A model generated the notes under the pieces. That model worked only from the letters and a program-made list of their open reading frames with translations. It was not told the origin of the DNA and searched no databases. A DNA stretch of 64,000 nt from positions 62,001 through 126,000 of the forward strand of contig JAHDCX010000013.1 of the NCBI GenBank assembly GCA_020629635.1, in the 5' to 3' direction. Position 1 is the stretch's first letter. Every line of letters begins with the position of its first letter. Origin of the DNA: Acidimicrobiales bacterium. GTDB taxonomy: Bacteria; Actinomycetota; Acidimicrobiia; Acidimicrobiales; SHLQ01. The translations under genes and the position numbers were made by a program. Positions 50,765 to 60,193 of the stretch are shown here, piece by piece.

Positions 50765-51700
50765 CTACAGGAACACGACCACGACATCGGCACGATCGAT
50801 GAGCTCGCAGGCGCCAGCCACTCCGGCACGGCCCCCATCGACCGTGTCGCCAGGCAGTCCGGTCATCTCTGTCAGATGAGAAGCCGAGAGATCGGACACA
50901 TCGAGCACGCCGCGCTCCGACACTGCGCCGCCGGGCCGATCAATCCGAACTCGAAGTTCGGCCGGTTCGACCACCGGCCGTTCCGGCCCGCGATCAGGGA
51001 TCGGCCACAGTTCGAGCGCGACGAGGTCCTCACCGAGACAGGCCACCCGATCTCCGGTCACGGAGAGGTCGTCGGGGCAGCTCGTTCCGTGCTGAGCGAG
51101 ATCGATCGGCCGGAGATCGCTCGTCACGATCGTGGCGGCCACACAGGCCTCATCAACGTCGATCGGGACGACCACGTGCAGCCGCTGTCCCCATTGCATC
51201 AGTGCAAACGGAACAGGAGCGTCGAGCGCACCCGTTCGCGCCAGTGTGCCGGACGCATCAATGGCGTAACGCTCATCGACCGCGCCAACGGCCAACGCTG
51301 CGGCCTGCGGGCCGGTCGCATAGGTGCGCGGTTCGCGTGTCGAGCGCGCCACGATGTCGAGCGCAGCGATCGGCGTTTCGGACGCTGGCTCGACGGCGTC
51401 GTCACGGTTCTGGATGACGAAGACGGCCGCACCCGCCAGCACGAGCACAATCAATCCGACGACGACCCATTGCGGCCGTAGGCGCCGCCCGAGCTCCTTG
51501 GAGACGGCATCAGCGTCGGAGGACCCGACATCGCGATCAGGAATCGACGTCGTCAGCCGTTGCTCGGCGTCATCGCTCACGTCGCTGGACGACCAGGCGT
51601 CCTCGAACGCATCACGCGCAGAATCGCCGAACCCGATCAGGTCCGACTCGGTACCCTCGAGAAGGGGTGCCTCGGTCTCGGCGCGTCGACGGAAGCGCAT
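50765..51700 (-). CDS. Single-pass membrane protein, function unknown
   Basis: A 311-residue protein. A charged cytoplasmic N-terminal region of about 75 residues, one membrane helix (WVVVGLIVLVLAGAAVFVIQ) and an extracytoplasmic beta-rich domain follow. The ATG is seven bases after TACCGT (51708-51713). Its stop codon overlaps the -10 of the SRAP gene. Topology suggests an envelope sensor or anti-sigma-like protein, but no family is recognised. Confidence 0.72.
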   Translation of the reverse strand: MRFRRRAETEAPLLEGTESDLIGFGDSARDAFEDAWSSSDVSDDAEQRLTTSIPDRDVGSSDADAVSKELGRRLRPQWVVVGLIVLVLAGAAVFVIQNRDDAVEPASETPIAALDIVARSTREPRTYATGPQAAALAVGAVDERYAIDASGTLARTGALDAPVPFALMQWGQRLHVVVPIDVDEACVAATIVTSDLRPIDLAQHGTSCPDDLSVTGDRVACLGEDLVALELWPIPDRGPERPVVEPAELRVRIDRPGGAVSERGVLDVSDLSASHLTEMTGLPGDTVDGGRAGVAGACELIDRADVVVVFL

Positions 51701-51767
51701 CGGCCCAACGGTACCCGCAGCACCGGTGCGGCCCGCCGCGCGGCTTTGCGACGTAGAGTTTTCGTTC

Positions 51768-53135
51768 GTGCGCATCCCCCGCTCCCCTCTCGCCGCGGCC
51801 TTCGTCGTCGCAGCGCTGATCTCGCCGATCATCCCCGTCGCCGCGCAGGACGACATTCCTTCGCTGGCCCCAGCAATCGGGCCGTGGCTCGGTGCACCGC
51901 GCGGCACCATCACCCAGCTCGCCGCCTTGGAGGGCGAGATCGTCGTCGACTTCACGGTGTCGGATCGCGACTCGGCGACTCGGATTGACTACGAAATCCT
52001 CGTGGACGGACGTCGAGCGGCGTCGGGCCGCACCCTGCGTCCCGATGAGGTCGGCGAGGCGGTCGGGGTGACCCGGTCCCTCCAACTCACCCCCGGCCTC
52101 CACGAGATCTGTATTCGGCTCGAGGATCGCCGGCTCGGCACCCGAACCGTCGACTGCCAACGCGGCACCACCGCTCCTCCCGATCGGGTGACGAGCTCGC
52201 TCGCCGACGGCGCCACCGGGGCCGTCGTTGCCCCAAGCGGGGTCGTCGTCCCGGTGACGGGCGGGACGCCCGGCGACTGGCGCATCACGACCCCGTGCGG
52301 CGCACCGGCGACGTTGAGTGCTGGTTCTTTCGTACCGCGCGCCCGCGTGGTCATCGATCCCGGCCACGGGGGCTCCGAATCCGGGGCATGGGGCCAGGGC
52401 ATCATCGAAAAGGACCTCAACCTCGTCGTGTCGAACCTTCTCGTCGAAGAGCTTCGATCGCTCGGCATCACGGCGGAACTGACCCGGACGGCCGACTATC
52501 GCGTGCCGATTCGGACTCGTGCAGACATCGCGACGGCGTTGGCCCCCGATGTGTTCATCTCGGTGCACCACAACGGAGGAGCGCGTCGAGCTTCCTCACG
52601 ACCCGGTACCGAGGTCTTCTACGCCAACGGTTCAGCCGAGTCGGAACGCCTGGCCCGAATCATGTACGAAGACATGGTCGACGCGCTTGACGACTTCGAT
52701 GTCGCCTGGGTCTCGACGGTCAACGAGGGCGCATCGGTGCGCCTCCGCGACGACGGCATGGACCTCTACGGGATCCACCGATTCTCTCCAGACGTGAACT
52801 CGATCATCACCGAGTTCGTGTACTTGTCGAACCCGCCCGAGGCCGCCCTGATGCTACGACCAGGCATGGCGCAGCTCGAAGCCGAAGTCATCGTCGATGC
52901 GCTGCTTCGCTGGTGGTGGACCGATGACGCAGGAACGAGTCTCGGCCGCCGCTTCACCGACTCGTCGAGCACGGGAACCGGAGGCTTCGATGGCTGCACG
53001 GATCCTTCACTGACGAACCCCGCGTCCCTGAGTATCGGCCGGGCTCAACGTCTCGTCGAAGACCTCACCGCCGAACCAGAAGCCTTCGTTCTGCTTCCCG
53101 CGCTCTACCTGGGCACCGACCCGGACCTCGGCTGA
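51768..53135 (+). CDS. N-acetylmuramoyl-L-alanine amidase (Amidase_3)
   Basis: A 455-residue exported cell-wall hydrolase that cuts the bond between MurNAc and the stem peptide. A signal peptide occupies residues 1-26 (ALISPIIPVAA then cleavage). The N-terminal domain is beta-rich (about 27-190). The zinc site of the catalytic domain is His200 (VVIDPGHGG), Glu214 (IIEKDLN) and His267 (SVHHNG), with catalytic Glu349 (SIITEFVYLSN). GTG start eight bases after TAGAGT (51754-51759). Confidence 0.9.
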   Translation: MRIPRSPLAAAFVVAALISPIIPVAAQDDIPSLAPAIGPWLGAPRGTITQLAALEGEIVVDFTVSDRDSATRIDYEILVDGRRAASGRTLRPDEVGEAVGVTRSLQLTPGLHEICIRLEDRRLGTRTVDCQRGTTAPPDRVTSSLADGATGAVVAPSGVVVPVTGGTPGDWRITTPCGAPATLSAGSFVPRARVVIDPGHGGSESGAWGQGIIEKDLNLVVSNLLVEELRSLGITAELTRTADYRVPIRTRADIATALAPDVFISVHHNGGARRASSRPGTEVFYANGSAESERLARIMYEDMVDALDDFDVAWVSTVNEGASVRLRDDGMDLYGIHRFSPDVNSIITEFVYLSNPPEAALMLRPGMAQLEAEVIVDALLRWWWTDDAGTSLGRRFTDSSSTGTGGFDGCTDPSLTNPASLSIGRAQRLVEDLTAEPEAFVLLPALYLGTDPDLG

Positions 53136-54128
53136 TCAGGGCCCGTCTTTGCGCGCACGGGACGGCGCGACCCGGGGTGGTTCGTGCGGCATCTTCGGAT
53201 ACACGGGAGGCCAGGGTGCATCGCCGATCCGTTCGAGCCCATCGCGCCACTCGTCGATCAATTCACCGATGTCTTGGGGCGACTCGTACATGTCGCGCCA
53301 GGCGTCACCGCGTGATCGAAGGCGTTCTGGCACCGTCAGCACCGTGAGCGAGTTCGGATCGAGCGAATCGATCTCCTCCCACTCCACCGGTGTCGAGACC
53401 TGCGCCCCAACCCGGGGGCGGATGGTCCAGGCGCCGAACACGGTCTTGTGCGGCGCATTCTGGTTGAAGTCCACGAAGACTCGGCTGCCGCGCTCTTCCT
53501 TCCACCAACGGTCAGTGCAGAGTTCCGGATGTGCTGCGGCGAGCCGGCGGGCGACCGTGACTGCAGCTCCTCGGACCGCATAGGAATCGAGTCCGCCCGT
53601 CGTCGGGACGTACACGTGGAGGCCCTTGCTCCCGCTCGACTTCACCCACGAACTGATCCCCGACGCCGCCAGCAGCTCCCTCGTTGCGTGCGCGGCCTCG
53701 ACGATCTGGGACCAGCCAACACCGGGGCCCGGGTCGAGATCGATCCTCAACTCGTCGACGTCGGCGCCCGGCACCCGGAACGGCCACGCGTGCAGCACAA
53801 AGGCGCCTTGATTGGCGGCCCACACCAGGTGCGCCTCGTCGGCGAGGACCAGGGCTCGAGACGGCGTCCCGTTCACCGTCTCGACGGTCGTCGTCTGGAT
53901 CCAGTCCGGTGCAGAATCGGGGATGCGCTTCTGAAAGAAGTTGTTCCCTCCGACACCGCCTGGAAAGCGCTGCAGGAGCACTGGTCGACGGCCCAAGGTT
54001 CGAAGCAACGCCGGCGCAACCTCGCCGAAGTAGTCGATCACATCGAGCTTCGTGATCCCGATCTTCGGAAAGTAGACCTTGTCGGGAGACGTGATCTTCA
54101 CCGAGCGACCGGCGATCTCGCGGATCAT
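53136..54128 (-). CDS. Stand-alone LigD-type polymerase domain (PolDom)
   Basis: A 330-residue archaeo-eukaryotic-primase-like polymerase, the part of LigD used in non-homologous end joining. Metal-binding Asp130 and Asp132 are in ELRIDLDPG, and SSWVKSSGSKGLHVYVPTTG is the nucleotide-binding block. There is no ligase or nuclease domain, and neither Ku nor a ligase gene is in the window. It ends one base after the convergent amidase gene. Confidence 0.9.
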   Translation of the reverse strand: MIREIAGRSVKITSPDKVYFPKIGITKLDVIDYFGEVAPALLRTLGRRPVLLQRFPGGVGGNNFFQKRIPDSAPDWIQTTTVETVNGTPSRALVLADEAHLVWAANQGAFVLHAWPFRVPGADVDELRIDLDPGPGVGWSQIVEAAHATRELLAASGISSWVKSSGSKGLHVYVPTTGGLDSYAVRGAAVTVARRLAAAHPELCTDRWWKEERGSRVFVDFNQNAPHKTVFGAWTIRPRVGAQVSTPVEWEEIDSLDPNSLTVLTVPERLRSRGDAWRDMYESPQDIGELIDEWRDGLERIGDAPWPPVYPKMPHEPPRVAPSRARKDGP

Positions 54129-54146
54129 GCCGGTGCCTTTCGGTGG

Positions 54147-54224
54147 TGGTCGGGCTGAGAGGATTTGAACCTCCGACCTTCGGTCCCCCAGACCGACGCG
54201 CTAACCAAGCTGCGCCACAGCCCG
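54147..54224 (-). tRNA. tRNA-Pro, anticodon GGG
   Basis: On the minus strand a complete cloverleaf can be drawn: acceptor CGGGCTG pairs with CAGCCCG, D arm GCGC/GCGC, anticodon arm TCGGT-CTGGGGG-ACCGA, T arm GGAGG-TTCAAAT-CCTCT. The anticodon GGG after T33 reads proline CCC/CCT. Discriminator A and the CCA end are encoded (54147-54150). Confidence 0.97.
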
Positions 54225-54288
54225 TAAGGCGCCTCACTGTAGTGCCTCCGCGGCCACATCCCACTCGAATCTGGCGGCGCTGCGAGGA

Positions 54289-54513
54289 TCAGCCGAGCAG
54301 CCACGCAATCCCGTCGATCAGGCGCCACAGCAGGTATGCCGCCAGGGCGACAACGACGATCCAGAAATGCCACGGCGCCGATTCGCCGACGGCTCGGGCT
54401 TCGACCGCCACGTCCTCATGAGCGGCAACGAAGGTTCCACACGTCGCGCACGTACCGTCACCTCCGAGCGAGTTCGGGCTGCGGTACTCGCTGCACGCAT
54501 CACACCACGGCAC
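54289..54513 (-). CDS. Small zinc-ribbon membrane protein
   Basis: A 74-residue protein. Four cysteines form a zinc ribbon (CDAC near residue 4, CATC near 22). A single C-terminal membrane helix follows (FWIVVVALAAYLLWRLIDGI). GTG start, seven bases after the SpoIIE phosphatase gene's stop, so probably its transcriptional partner. Function unknown. Confidence 0.72.
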   Translation of the reverse strand: MPWCDACSEYRSPNSLGGDGTCATCGTFVAAHEDVAVEARAVGESAPWHFWIVVVALAAYLLWRLIDGIAWLLG

Positions 54514-54519
54514 CCGGGC

Positions 54520-55605
54520 TCAGCTCCGGCGCACGGCCAAGATGGCGACGTCGTCTTCGATCACGCCGTTTGCGAAATCTCTTGCCTCTTCGAGCAACCC
54601 CTTCACGAGCACATCGGGCGAGGCCCCAGGGTCTCGTCGAATGGCCATGGCAATGCGCTCCTCACCGAACAGTTCGTCGCCCTCACGGGCCTCGGCGAGC
54701 CCGTCGGTGTACAACAGCACGAAGTCGTCGAGCGACAGTGGGATCTCCTTGCTGAAGTAGGTCGCTTTTGGATCGAGCATGAGCAACGGGCCGGTCGCAC
54801 GAAGCGGACGGACCTCTCGGTCGTGCCACAGCCACCCGGCGGGGTGTCCCGCCGAGGCGTACCGCAACGTGCCGGCTTCGGTGTCGAAGACCACGACGAT
54901 CATCGAGATGAACTCTTCGCCACGGTCCATCTCGGCGAGCTGCTGGTTGAGCTCCTCGAGCGCCTGTGCGGGATCGCGGAACTGTCGGAGGAACACCCGG
55001 AGCAGGTACTTGGCCTGAAAGGCCGTGATGGAGGACTCGATTCCGTGACCTGCCACATCGCCAATCACCGCGGCGATTCGCTTCGGACCGACTCGGTAAA
55101 CATCGAAGAAGTCGCCCGCCATCAGCCCCGAACCCGCTTCGTACACCCGGCCGACTTCGAATCCACTCACGTCTGGCAGCGCGTCGGGCGCCAACCGCGA
55201 AGCCCATGCTTTCGGAGCGAAATCCTCCTGCTCCAGCGCCTCTTCGGCGCGTCGCTCGAGGAAGAAACGCTGTCGGCTGAGACGCGCCTCCTGGACCGCT
55301 CCCCTCGACCAGTAGATCGACACGAGCGCCGGAACGGCAGCAGCAGCAAAGACCATGGCCACCTGGTGGTCCTCGGTGAACGCCGTTGCGAAGGCAGCGA
55401 CCGACAGGATCGTGTAGAGGATCGCCGAGTGCGCCTCTTTGCGAAACGCGGATCGAGCCAGACTGAACGCAGACGCTTCCTGTGCGTTCTCCGGGTCGTG
55501 CTCGAGATTGCCGAGGAATCGACGACGATACCGGGCCGAGCGGGCCCAGCTGAGGGCCGCCACGACACACACGATGCCGAGGCCGATGAGGACCACGGTC
55601 TTCAT
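54520..55605 (-). CDS. SpoIIE/RsbU-type PP2C serine phosphatase
   Basis: A 361-residue membrane phosphatase. One N-terminal and two further hydrophobic segments (near 4-20 and 62-100) anchor it. The PP2C core shows metal sites in LMAGDFFDVYRV and AAVIGDVAGHGIESSITAFQ, and YTDGLAEAREGDELFGEERI and EDDVAILAVR at the end. Such enzymes usually dephosphorylate anti-anti-sigma factors. No sigma or anti-sigma gene is nearby. TAGCCT (55613-55618) is seven bases before the ATG. Confidence 0.9.
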   Translation of the reverse strand: MKTVVLIGLGIVCVVAALSWARSARYRRRFLGNLEHDPENAQEASAFSLARSAFRKEAHSAILYTILSVAAFATAFTEDHQVAMVFAAAAVPALVSIYWSRGAVQEARLSRQRFFLERRAEEALEQEDFAPKAWASRLAPDALPDVSGFEVGRVYEAGSGLMAGDFFDVYRVGPKRIAAVIGDVAGHGIESSITAFQAKYLLRVFLRQFRDPAQALEELNQQLAEMDRGEEFISMIVVVFDTEAGTLRYASAGHPAGWLWHDREVRPLRATGPLLMLDPKATYFSKEIPLSLDDFVLLYTDGLAEAREGDELFGEERIAMAIRRDPGASPDVLVKGLLEEARDFANGVIEDDVAILAVRRS

Positions 55606-55620
55606 GGTCCCAAGGCTAGC

Positions 55621-56934
55621 TCAGGACGTCTCGGATCGACGACGAACCCGCAGCTTGATCGGCGTATTGCCCAAATCGAAGTCCTCGCGGAGGCGTCGCT
55701 CCAAGAAGCGCAGATACGTCCTCGGGAGCTCCTTGTTCGCGAAGAGCGTGAAGGTGGGCGGGTCCGTCGCCCCCTGCGTTGCGTACAGGACTCTCCCCCC
55801 GTCGGGCGCTGGCTGGGCCACTTGCGCGGCCCGAATCGACTGATTCACCTTGCGGGTCGGAATGCGAGTCGAGTAGTCGGTGATGGCATCTTCGAGCGCT
55901 GGCCAGAGCTTCTGGACGCTCTTGCCGGTCAGGGCGCTGATGCGCAGCACGGGCGACTCCCCGATGAAATGCAGCTTGCGCTCGAGCGTGACCATTGCGT
56001 CGCGGCGAGCCTCGGCATCGAGCAACTCCCACTTGTTCAGCAGCACGACGATCGGGCACCCCGCTGCATCGACACGTTCGGCGAGCCGCTGATCCTGGGC
56101 CGTCACTCCGACCGTTGCGTCGATGACGAGCAGGGCGACGTCGGATTCGTCGACGGCGCGAAGCGCCCGAACGAGGGAGTAGTACTCGGTCTCCTCGTCG
56201 ACTCGAGCCTTTCGTCGCATACCCGCGGTGTCCACGAAACGAATCGGGCCTCCGGGAGTCTCGACGATCGTGTCGATCGCATCGCGGGTGGTCCCGGGTC
56301 GGTCGTGCACGACCGACCGGTCCTCTCCGATGAGACGGTTGAACAGCGTCGACTTTCCGACATTCGGTCGACCGACGATCGAGACCGAGAAGATCCGTTC
56401 CTCCGCCGGCTCGTCGACGACGAGCTCGGGAGCATCCGGCAGGACCTCGATGATCCGGTCGAGCAGGTCGGCTGCTCCGAGACCGTGCAGCGCGCTGACG
56501 GCCATCGGCTCGCCGAGCCCGAGGCTCATCAGATCCCAGATCTGATGCTCCTGCTTCTCGGAGTCGGTCTTGTTGGCGACGAGGAAGACCGGGTTGTCGA
56601 TTCGGCGCACCAGATCCGCGACGAGTTGGTCATCGGTCGTCACGCCCACCGACGCGTCGGCGACCATGAGCACCACATCGGCCTCTCGGATGGCACGCTC
56701 GCTCTGCCGCGACACCTTCGCGTCGAGCGCATCGCCGTCGGAGTCCGCCATCCAACCGCCGGTGTCGATGATCGTGAACTCGCGTCCCTGCCACTCGGCA
56801 ACGAGTTCCTTTCGGTCACGCGTGACGCCAGGGCGCTCCTCGACGATCGCCTCACGGCGTCCGAGGAATCGATTCACCAGCGTGGATTTGCCGACGTTGG
56901 GTCGGCCCACGATTGCAACGGTGGGAAGCGTCAC
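55621..56934 (-). CDS. der: Der/EngA, double-G-domain ribosome-assembly GTPase
   Basis: A 437-residue GTPase needed for 50S subunit maturation. Two consecutive G domains are visible: first P-loop GRPNVGKSTLVNRF with DTGGW and NKTD, second GRPNVGKSTLFNRL with DTAGMRRKARVDEETEYYS and NKWEL, then the KH-like domain ending IKLRVRRRS. The GTG start overlaps the DUF512 stop (GTGA). Confidence 0.96.
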   Translation of the reverse strand: MTLPTVAIVGRPNVGKSTLVNRFLGRREAIVEERPGVTRDRKELVAEWQGREFTIIDTGGWMADSDGDALDAKVSRQSERAIREADVVLMVADASVGVTTDDQLVADLVRRIDNPVFLVANKTDSEKQEHQIWDLMSLGLGEPMAVSALHGLGAADLLDRIIEVLPDAPELVVDEPAEERIFSVSIVGRPNVGKSTLFNRLIGEDRSVVHDRPGTTRDAIDTIVETPGGPIRFVDTAGMRRKARVDEETEYYSLVRALRAVDESDVALLVIDATVGVTAQDQRLAERVDAAGCPIVVLLNKWELLDAEARRDAMVTLERKLHFIGESPVLRISALTGKSVQKLWPALEDAITDYSTRIPTRKVNQSIRAAQVAQPAPDGGRVLYATQGATDPPTFTLFANKELPRTYLRFLERRLREDFDLGNTPIKLRVRRRSETS

Positions 56935-58334
56935 GGCAGTCGTCCAGTCTCGAGGGCGGCGCGTAGGGCGCCTCCGTCGGTTGGGATGATCTCGACAGGC
57001 CGGGGAAGATCCTCCGGCCGGGTGCCGTCGAGGAAGACCCCTCGGTTGAGGCACACGTCGGGCAACAAATATCGATGTCCCATCGGCTCCGTGGCGAGGG
57101 TCCGAGCGAGGTCTTCACCGACCATCAGGCCGGTCACGGCGACATTGCCACCGAAGAACTCGTTCTTCACGGGGATCAACCGCACGTCGGGGCGTCCCAG
57201 CTCGGTCACGAGCGGCTCCAGAACCGCTGCGCCCAGCTCTCCCGTCAGGATGCCGATTGGTGCGTTCTTGCGTGGCCGTATCGCAAGCGTGCCCGACGAC
57301 CCCGGAGAGCGAACCTGACGAGGGGCACGGTAGGCCTCAGCCGGGCCAGCGTCGACCCATGAGAAGAACCCCTCGTGTGGGCCGGTCGTCGTCGAGGCGA
57401 CCCCCGAGAACTCGTCTTCGAACAGACGCGCCATTCCCACGCCGTCCTCGTACATCGGCACCTCGCCGTAACTTTCTCGCGGCGGAAGTTCGGTCCCGGC
57501 GGCCAGGTGGTACTCGTCTGACGCATGCACCACCGCAGAGCCGGTCAGCTCGACGAACACCTGTTGCCAGCGAGCAACGATCGAACAGACGGCGGCCGCT
57601 TCGTCAGCCGTGTGCGCCCGCATTCGTGTTTCGGTCGAGTACTTCGAGACGCCGAGCGGCACCACACTGACCGTTGCGATCTCGCGGTACTGATCAATGA
57701 TCGTCGCAAGCGTTTCGTCGAGGACCGCCCCGTCGTTGACTCCTGGACACACGACGATCTGACCATGCACGACCACTCCTGCGTCAAGCAGGGCCCGGAG
57801 CCATCGCAAACTCGATGCGCCACGCCGGTTGCGGAGCATCTCGGCTCGGACGTCTGGCGACGTCGCATGAATCGACACGTTGAGCGGGCTCAGTCCCTCG
57901 GTGATCACGCGCTCCAGATCTGCTTCGGTGAACCGCGTCAGCGTCGTGTAATTGCCGTAGAGGAAGGACAGCCGGTAGTCGTCGTCCTTCAGGTACAGAC
58001 TCTTCCGGAGATTTGGAGGAAGCTGGTAGATGAAGCAGAACTCGCAGTGGTTGTCGCACGTCCGGACCTCGTCGAACAACGCCGAATGGACGTCGAGTCC
58101 CAACGGTTCGCCGAGCGGCTTGTCGATGTCGACGGAGAACGTCAGTCCATCGCGCCGGACCTCGAGTTCAAAGCTGTTGGTGTCGACCAACATTTGCCAT
58201 TCGAGGATGTCGCGAGGCCGGACGCCATCGATCGAGGCCACCTCGTCTCCGACGAGCACGCCAGCCGTCGCGGCATGACCATCGGGGTCGATCGAGACGA
58301 CCCGCGGCAACGCATCGATCGCGCCTGGTTCCAT
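56931..58334 (-). CDS. DUF512 radical-SAM-like protein with PDZ domain
   Basis: A 467-residue protein. Residues 1-65 are a PDZ-like domain (AGVLVGDEVASIDGVRPRDI). A CxxxCxxC cluster motif follows in RTCDNHCEFCFIYQLPPNLR, then LSFLYGNYTTLTRFTEADLE and the C-terminal DUF512 part. The family is widespread, usually next to der as here, but its reaction is not established. TAGGGT (58341-58346) is six bases before the ATG. Confidence 0.9.
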   Translation of the reverse strand: MEPGAIDALPRVVSIDPDGHAATAGVLVGDEVASIDGVRPRDILEWQMLVDTNSFELEVRRDGLTFSVDIDKPLGEPLGLDVHSALFDEVRTCDNHCEFCFIYQLPPNLRKSLYLKDDDYRLSFLYGNYTTLTRFTEADLERVITEGLSPLNVSIHATSPDVRAEMLRNRRGASSLRWLRALLDAGVVVHGQIVVCPGVNDGAVLDETLATIIDQYREIATVSVVPLGVSKYSTETRMRAHTADEAAAVCSIVARWQQVFVELTGSAVVHASDEYHLAAGTELPPRESYGEVPMYEDGVGMARLFEDEFSGVASTTTGPHEGFFSWVDAGPAEAYRAPRQVRSPGSSGTLAIRPRKNAPIGILTGELGAAVLEPLVTELGRPDVRLIPVKNEFFGGNVAVTGLMVGEDLARTLATEPMGHRYLLPDVCLNRGVFLDGTRPEDLPRPVEIIPTDGGALRAALETGRLP

Positions 58335-58411
58335 ACGACAACCCTACGGCCACCCGCTGCAGGCCAGCGTCCGAAGGGCCGAGCAGGCCTCCCGCTCTTC
58401 GGCCGGAGCAA

Positions 58412-58417
58412 TACACT
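58412..58417 (+). promoter_or_regulatory. -10 element (TACACT), leaderless ispH
   Basis: Six bases before the ispH ATG at 58424. Confidence 0.45.
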
Positions 58418-58423
58418 CGAGCC

Positions 58424-59458
58424 ATGGCCGTCGACCAGGTCCTGCTCGCCGCTCCCCGGGGTTTCTGCGCCGGCGTGGAAATGGCAATCAAGGCGCTTGC
58501 CGCAATGGTACGGGCCTTCGAGCCACCGGTGTACTGCTACCACGAGATCGTGCACAACCGCCTGGTCGTCCGACGCTTCGAGGACATGGGCGTCATCTTC
58601 GTCGATGACATCGCCGAAGTCCCCCCAGGTGCGCCGATCATGTTGTCCGCTCACGGCTCTGCGCCCGAGGTGGTGGATGCCGCCCGTTCGACTGGCGGCT
58701 ACGTCGTCGATGCCGTGTGTCCCCTCGTCACCAAGGTGCATCACGAGGTCAAGGTCCGGGCCGGCAAGGGATACCAGATCGTCTACATCGGACACGACGG
58801 CCACGAGGAAGCGGTCGGCACGATGGCGGTCGCCCCCGACGCCATTCATCGCGTCGAATCCGTCGACGAGGTCCAGGCCCTCGGCGAGCTCGACGGACCG
58901 GTCGCGCTCCTCGCCCAGACCACGCTCTCGCATCGCGACTGGTCTGAAGTGCAGGACGCGGCACTGGATCGCTGGCCAGACATGTGGACGCCCGGTCGCA
59001 GCGACCTCTGCTTCGCGACCACCAACCGTCAGGGAGCCCTCACCGAGATTGCTCCGCGGTGCGACGCCATGGTCGTGATTGGATCGTCGAACTCCTCCAA
59101 CACGATGGCGCTCGCTCGGCTCGCAACCGAGTCCGGTTGCGGCCGCGTACTTCGGGTCAACACCGCGGATGAGCTCCCCGACGACCTCGACGGCGTCGTT
59201 GGGGTCACTGCGGGAGCCTCGGCGAGCGAAGAGCTCGTCGAGTCCGTGATCGCCCGCCTCGCGCCGTCCAACGGCGTCAGCGAAGTTCGGATCACCGAGG
59301 AGGACGAGTACTTCCCGCCACCCCGGAACCTTCGAGACCTCCTGACCGCGCTCGACGCCGCATCCGCGCTGACGCTCGGTTCCCCCCGAGACCAGGTACC
59401 GAACACGGGTGACCGCCAACTCGGTGCCAGCGAAGTGCTGCGCCTACTCGGGAGCTGA
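58424..59458 (+). CDS. ispH: IspH, 4-hydroxy-3-methylbut-2-enyl diphosphate reductase
   Basis: Last enzyme of the MEP isoprenoid pathway, 344 residues, making IPP and DMAPP. The three iron-sulfur cysteines are Cys15 (PRGFCAGVEMA), the Cys in VDAVCPLVTKVH and the Cys in DLCFATTNRQGAL. SSNSSNTMALARLA and GVTAGASASEELVE are the diphosphate-binding blocks. The 3' end overlaps the convergent plsC gene by 15 bases. Confidence 0.96.
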   Translation: MAVDQVLLAAPRGFCAGVEMAIKALAAMVRAFEPPVYCYHEIVHNRLVVRRFEDMGVIFVDDIAEVPPGAPIMLSAHGSAPEVVDAARSTGGYVVDAVCPLVTKVHHEVKVRAGKGYQIVYIGHDGHEEAVGTMAVAPDAIHRVESVDEVQALGELDGPVALLAQTTLSHRDWSEVQDAALDRWPDMWTPGRSDLCFATTNRQGALTEIAPRCDAMVVIGSSNSSNTMALARLATESGCGRVLRVNTADELPDDLDGVVGVTAGASASEELVESVIARLAPSNGVSEVRITEEDEYFPPPRNLRDLLTALDAASALTLGSPRDQVPNTGDRQLGASEVLRLLGS

Positions 59459-60193
59459 TGCTCCCCCGGAGCCGAGCGCCCGGGTCTCGTAGCCGCCGGC
59501 CTCGAGCGCTTCGTCGAAGAGCGTCTGCAAACGACTTCGGAGCAGTTCGGTGTGGGCCTTGACAGCCTTGCGAGAGACGCGGCCACGCTCGTTCGGGGTC
59601 GGCGGCGGTATCGGCTCGCCGATGATGAACACGAGCTTCTTCGGGAAGACGAACTTTCGACCGACGGGCATTGCGTACTCCGTCCCACCGATCCCAACCG
59701 GGACGATCGGACACTGTTGGCGCCCGGACAGGAAGCTCGGTCCGTCGAACATGTTCTCTTCGAGCACCTCGAGACCGCTGCGTCGTGTGCCCTCGGGGAA
59801 CATGACGAGGGTCTCGCCTCGTTCGAGAATCGTCTCCGCAATGCGGAGTGCCCCTCGGTCTGCGCTCTCCCGCTCGACGGGAAACCCACCGAGCATCGTG
59901 AGAAACCACGCCCCCGCACGGTTGAACTTCCAGAGTGAGTCCTTGCCCATGAAGCGGATCGGTGCAGTGCGGATCACGGGGAGCAGCGGCGTGTCGAGGT
60001 TGGACCGGTGGACGGGAGAGACGATGAAGGCACCGCTGGTCGGCAGATTCTCTCGGCCGTGAACTTCGTAGCGGAACCACAGCTTCGCGAGGCTTGTCAT
60101 GACCACCCGCGCAACGCCCCAACACGCTCGCTGTGTGCGAGTCAGAACTTGGCCGTCGACGAGCGAGGCATCGTGGTGCTCAGGAGCCGTCAT
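59444..60193 (-). CDS. plsC: 1-acylglycerol-3-phosphate acyltransferase family (PlsC)
   Basis: A 249-residue acyltransferase that should acylate lysophosphatidate to phosphatidate at the membrane. The catalytic HxxxxD motif is VHRSNLDTPLL; FPEGTRRSGLEVL is the glycerol-phosphate-binding motif, and IVPVGIGGTE is motif IV. The ATG overlaps the aroA-cmk stop (ATGA), so an earlier in-frame ATG is unlikely. Confidence 0.92.
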   Translation of the reverse strand: MTAPEHHDASLVDGQVLTRTQRACWGVARVVMTSLAKLWFRYEVHGRENLPTSGAFIVSPVHRSNLDTPLLPVIRTAPIRFMGKDSLWKFNRAGAWFLTMLGGFPVERESADRGALRIAETILERGETLVMFPEGTRRSGLEVLEENMFDGPSFLSGRQQCPIVPVGIGGTEYAMPVGRKFVFPKKLVFIIGEPIPPPTPNERGRVSRKAVKAHTELLRSRLQTLFDEALEAGGYETRALGSGGASAPE

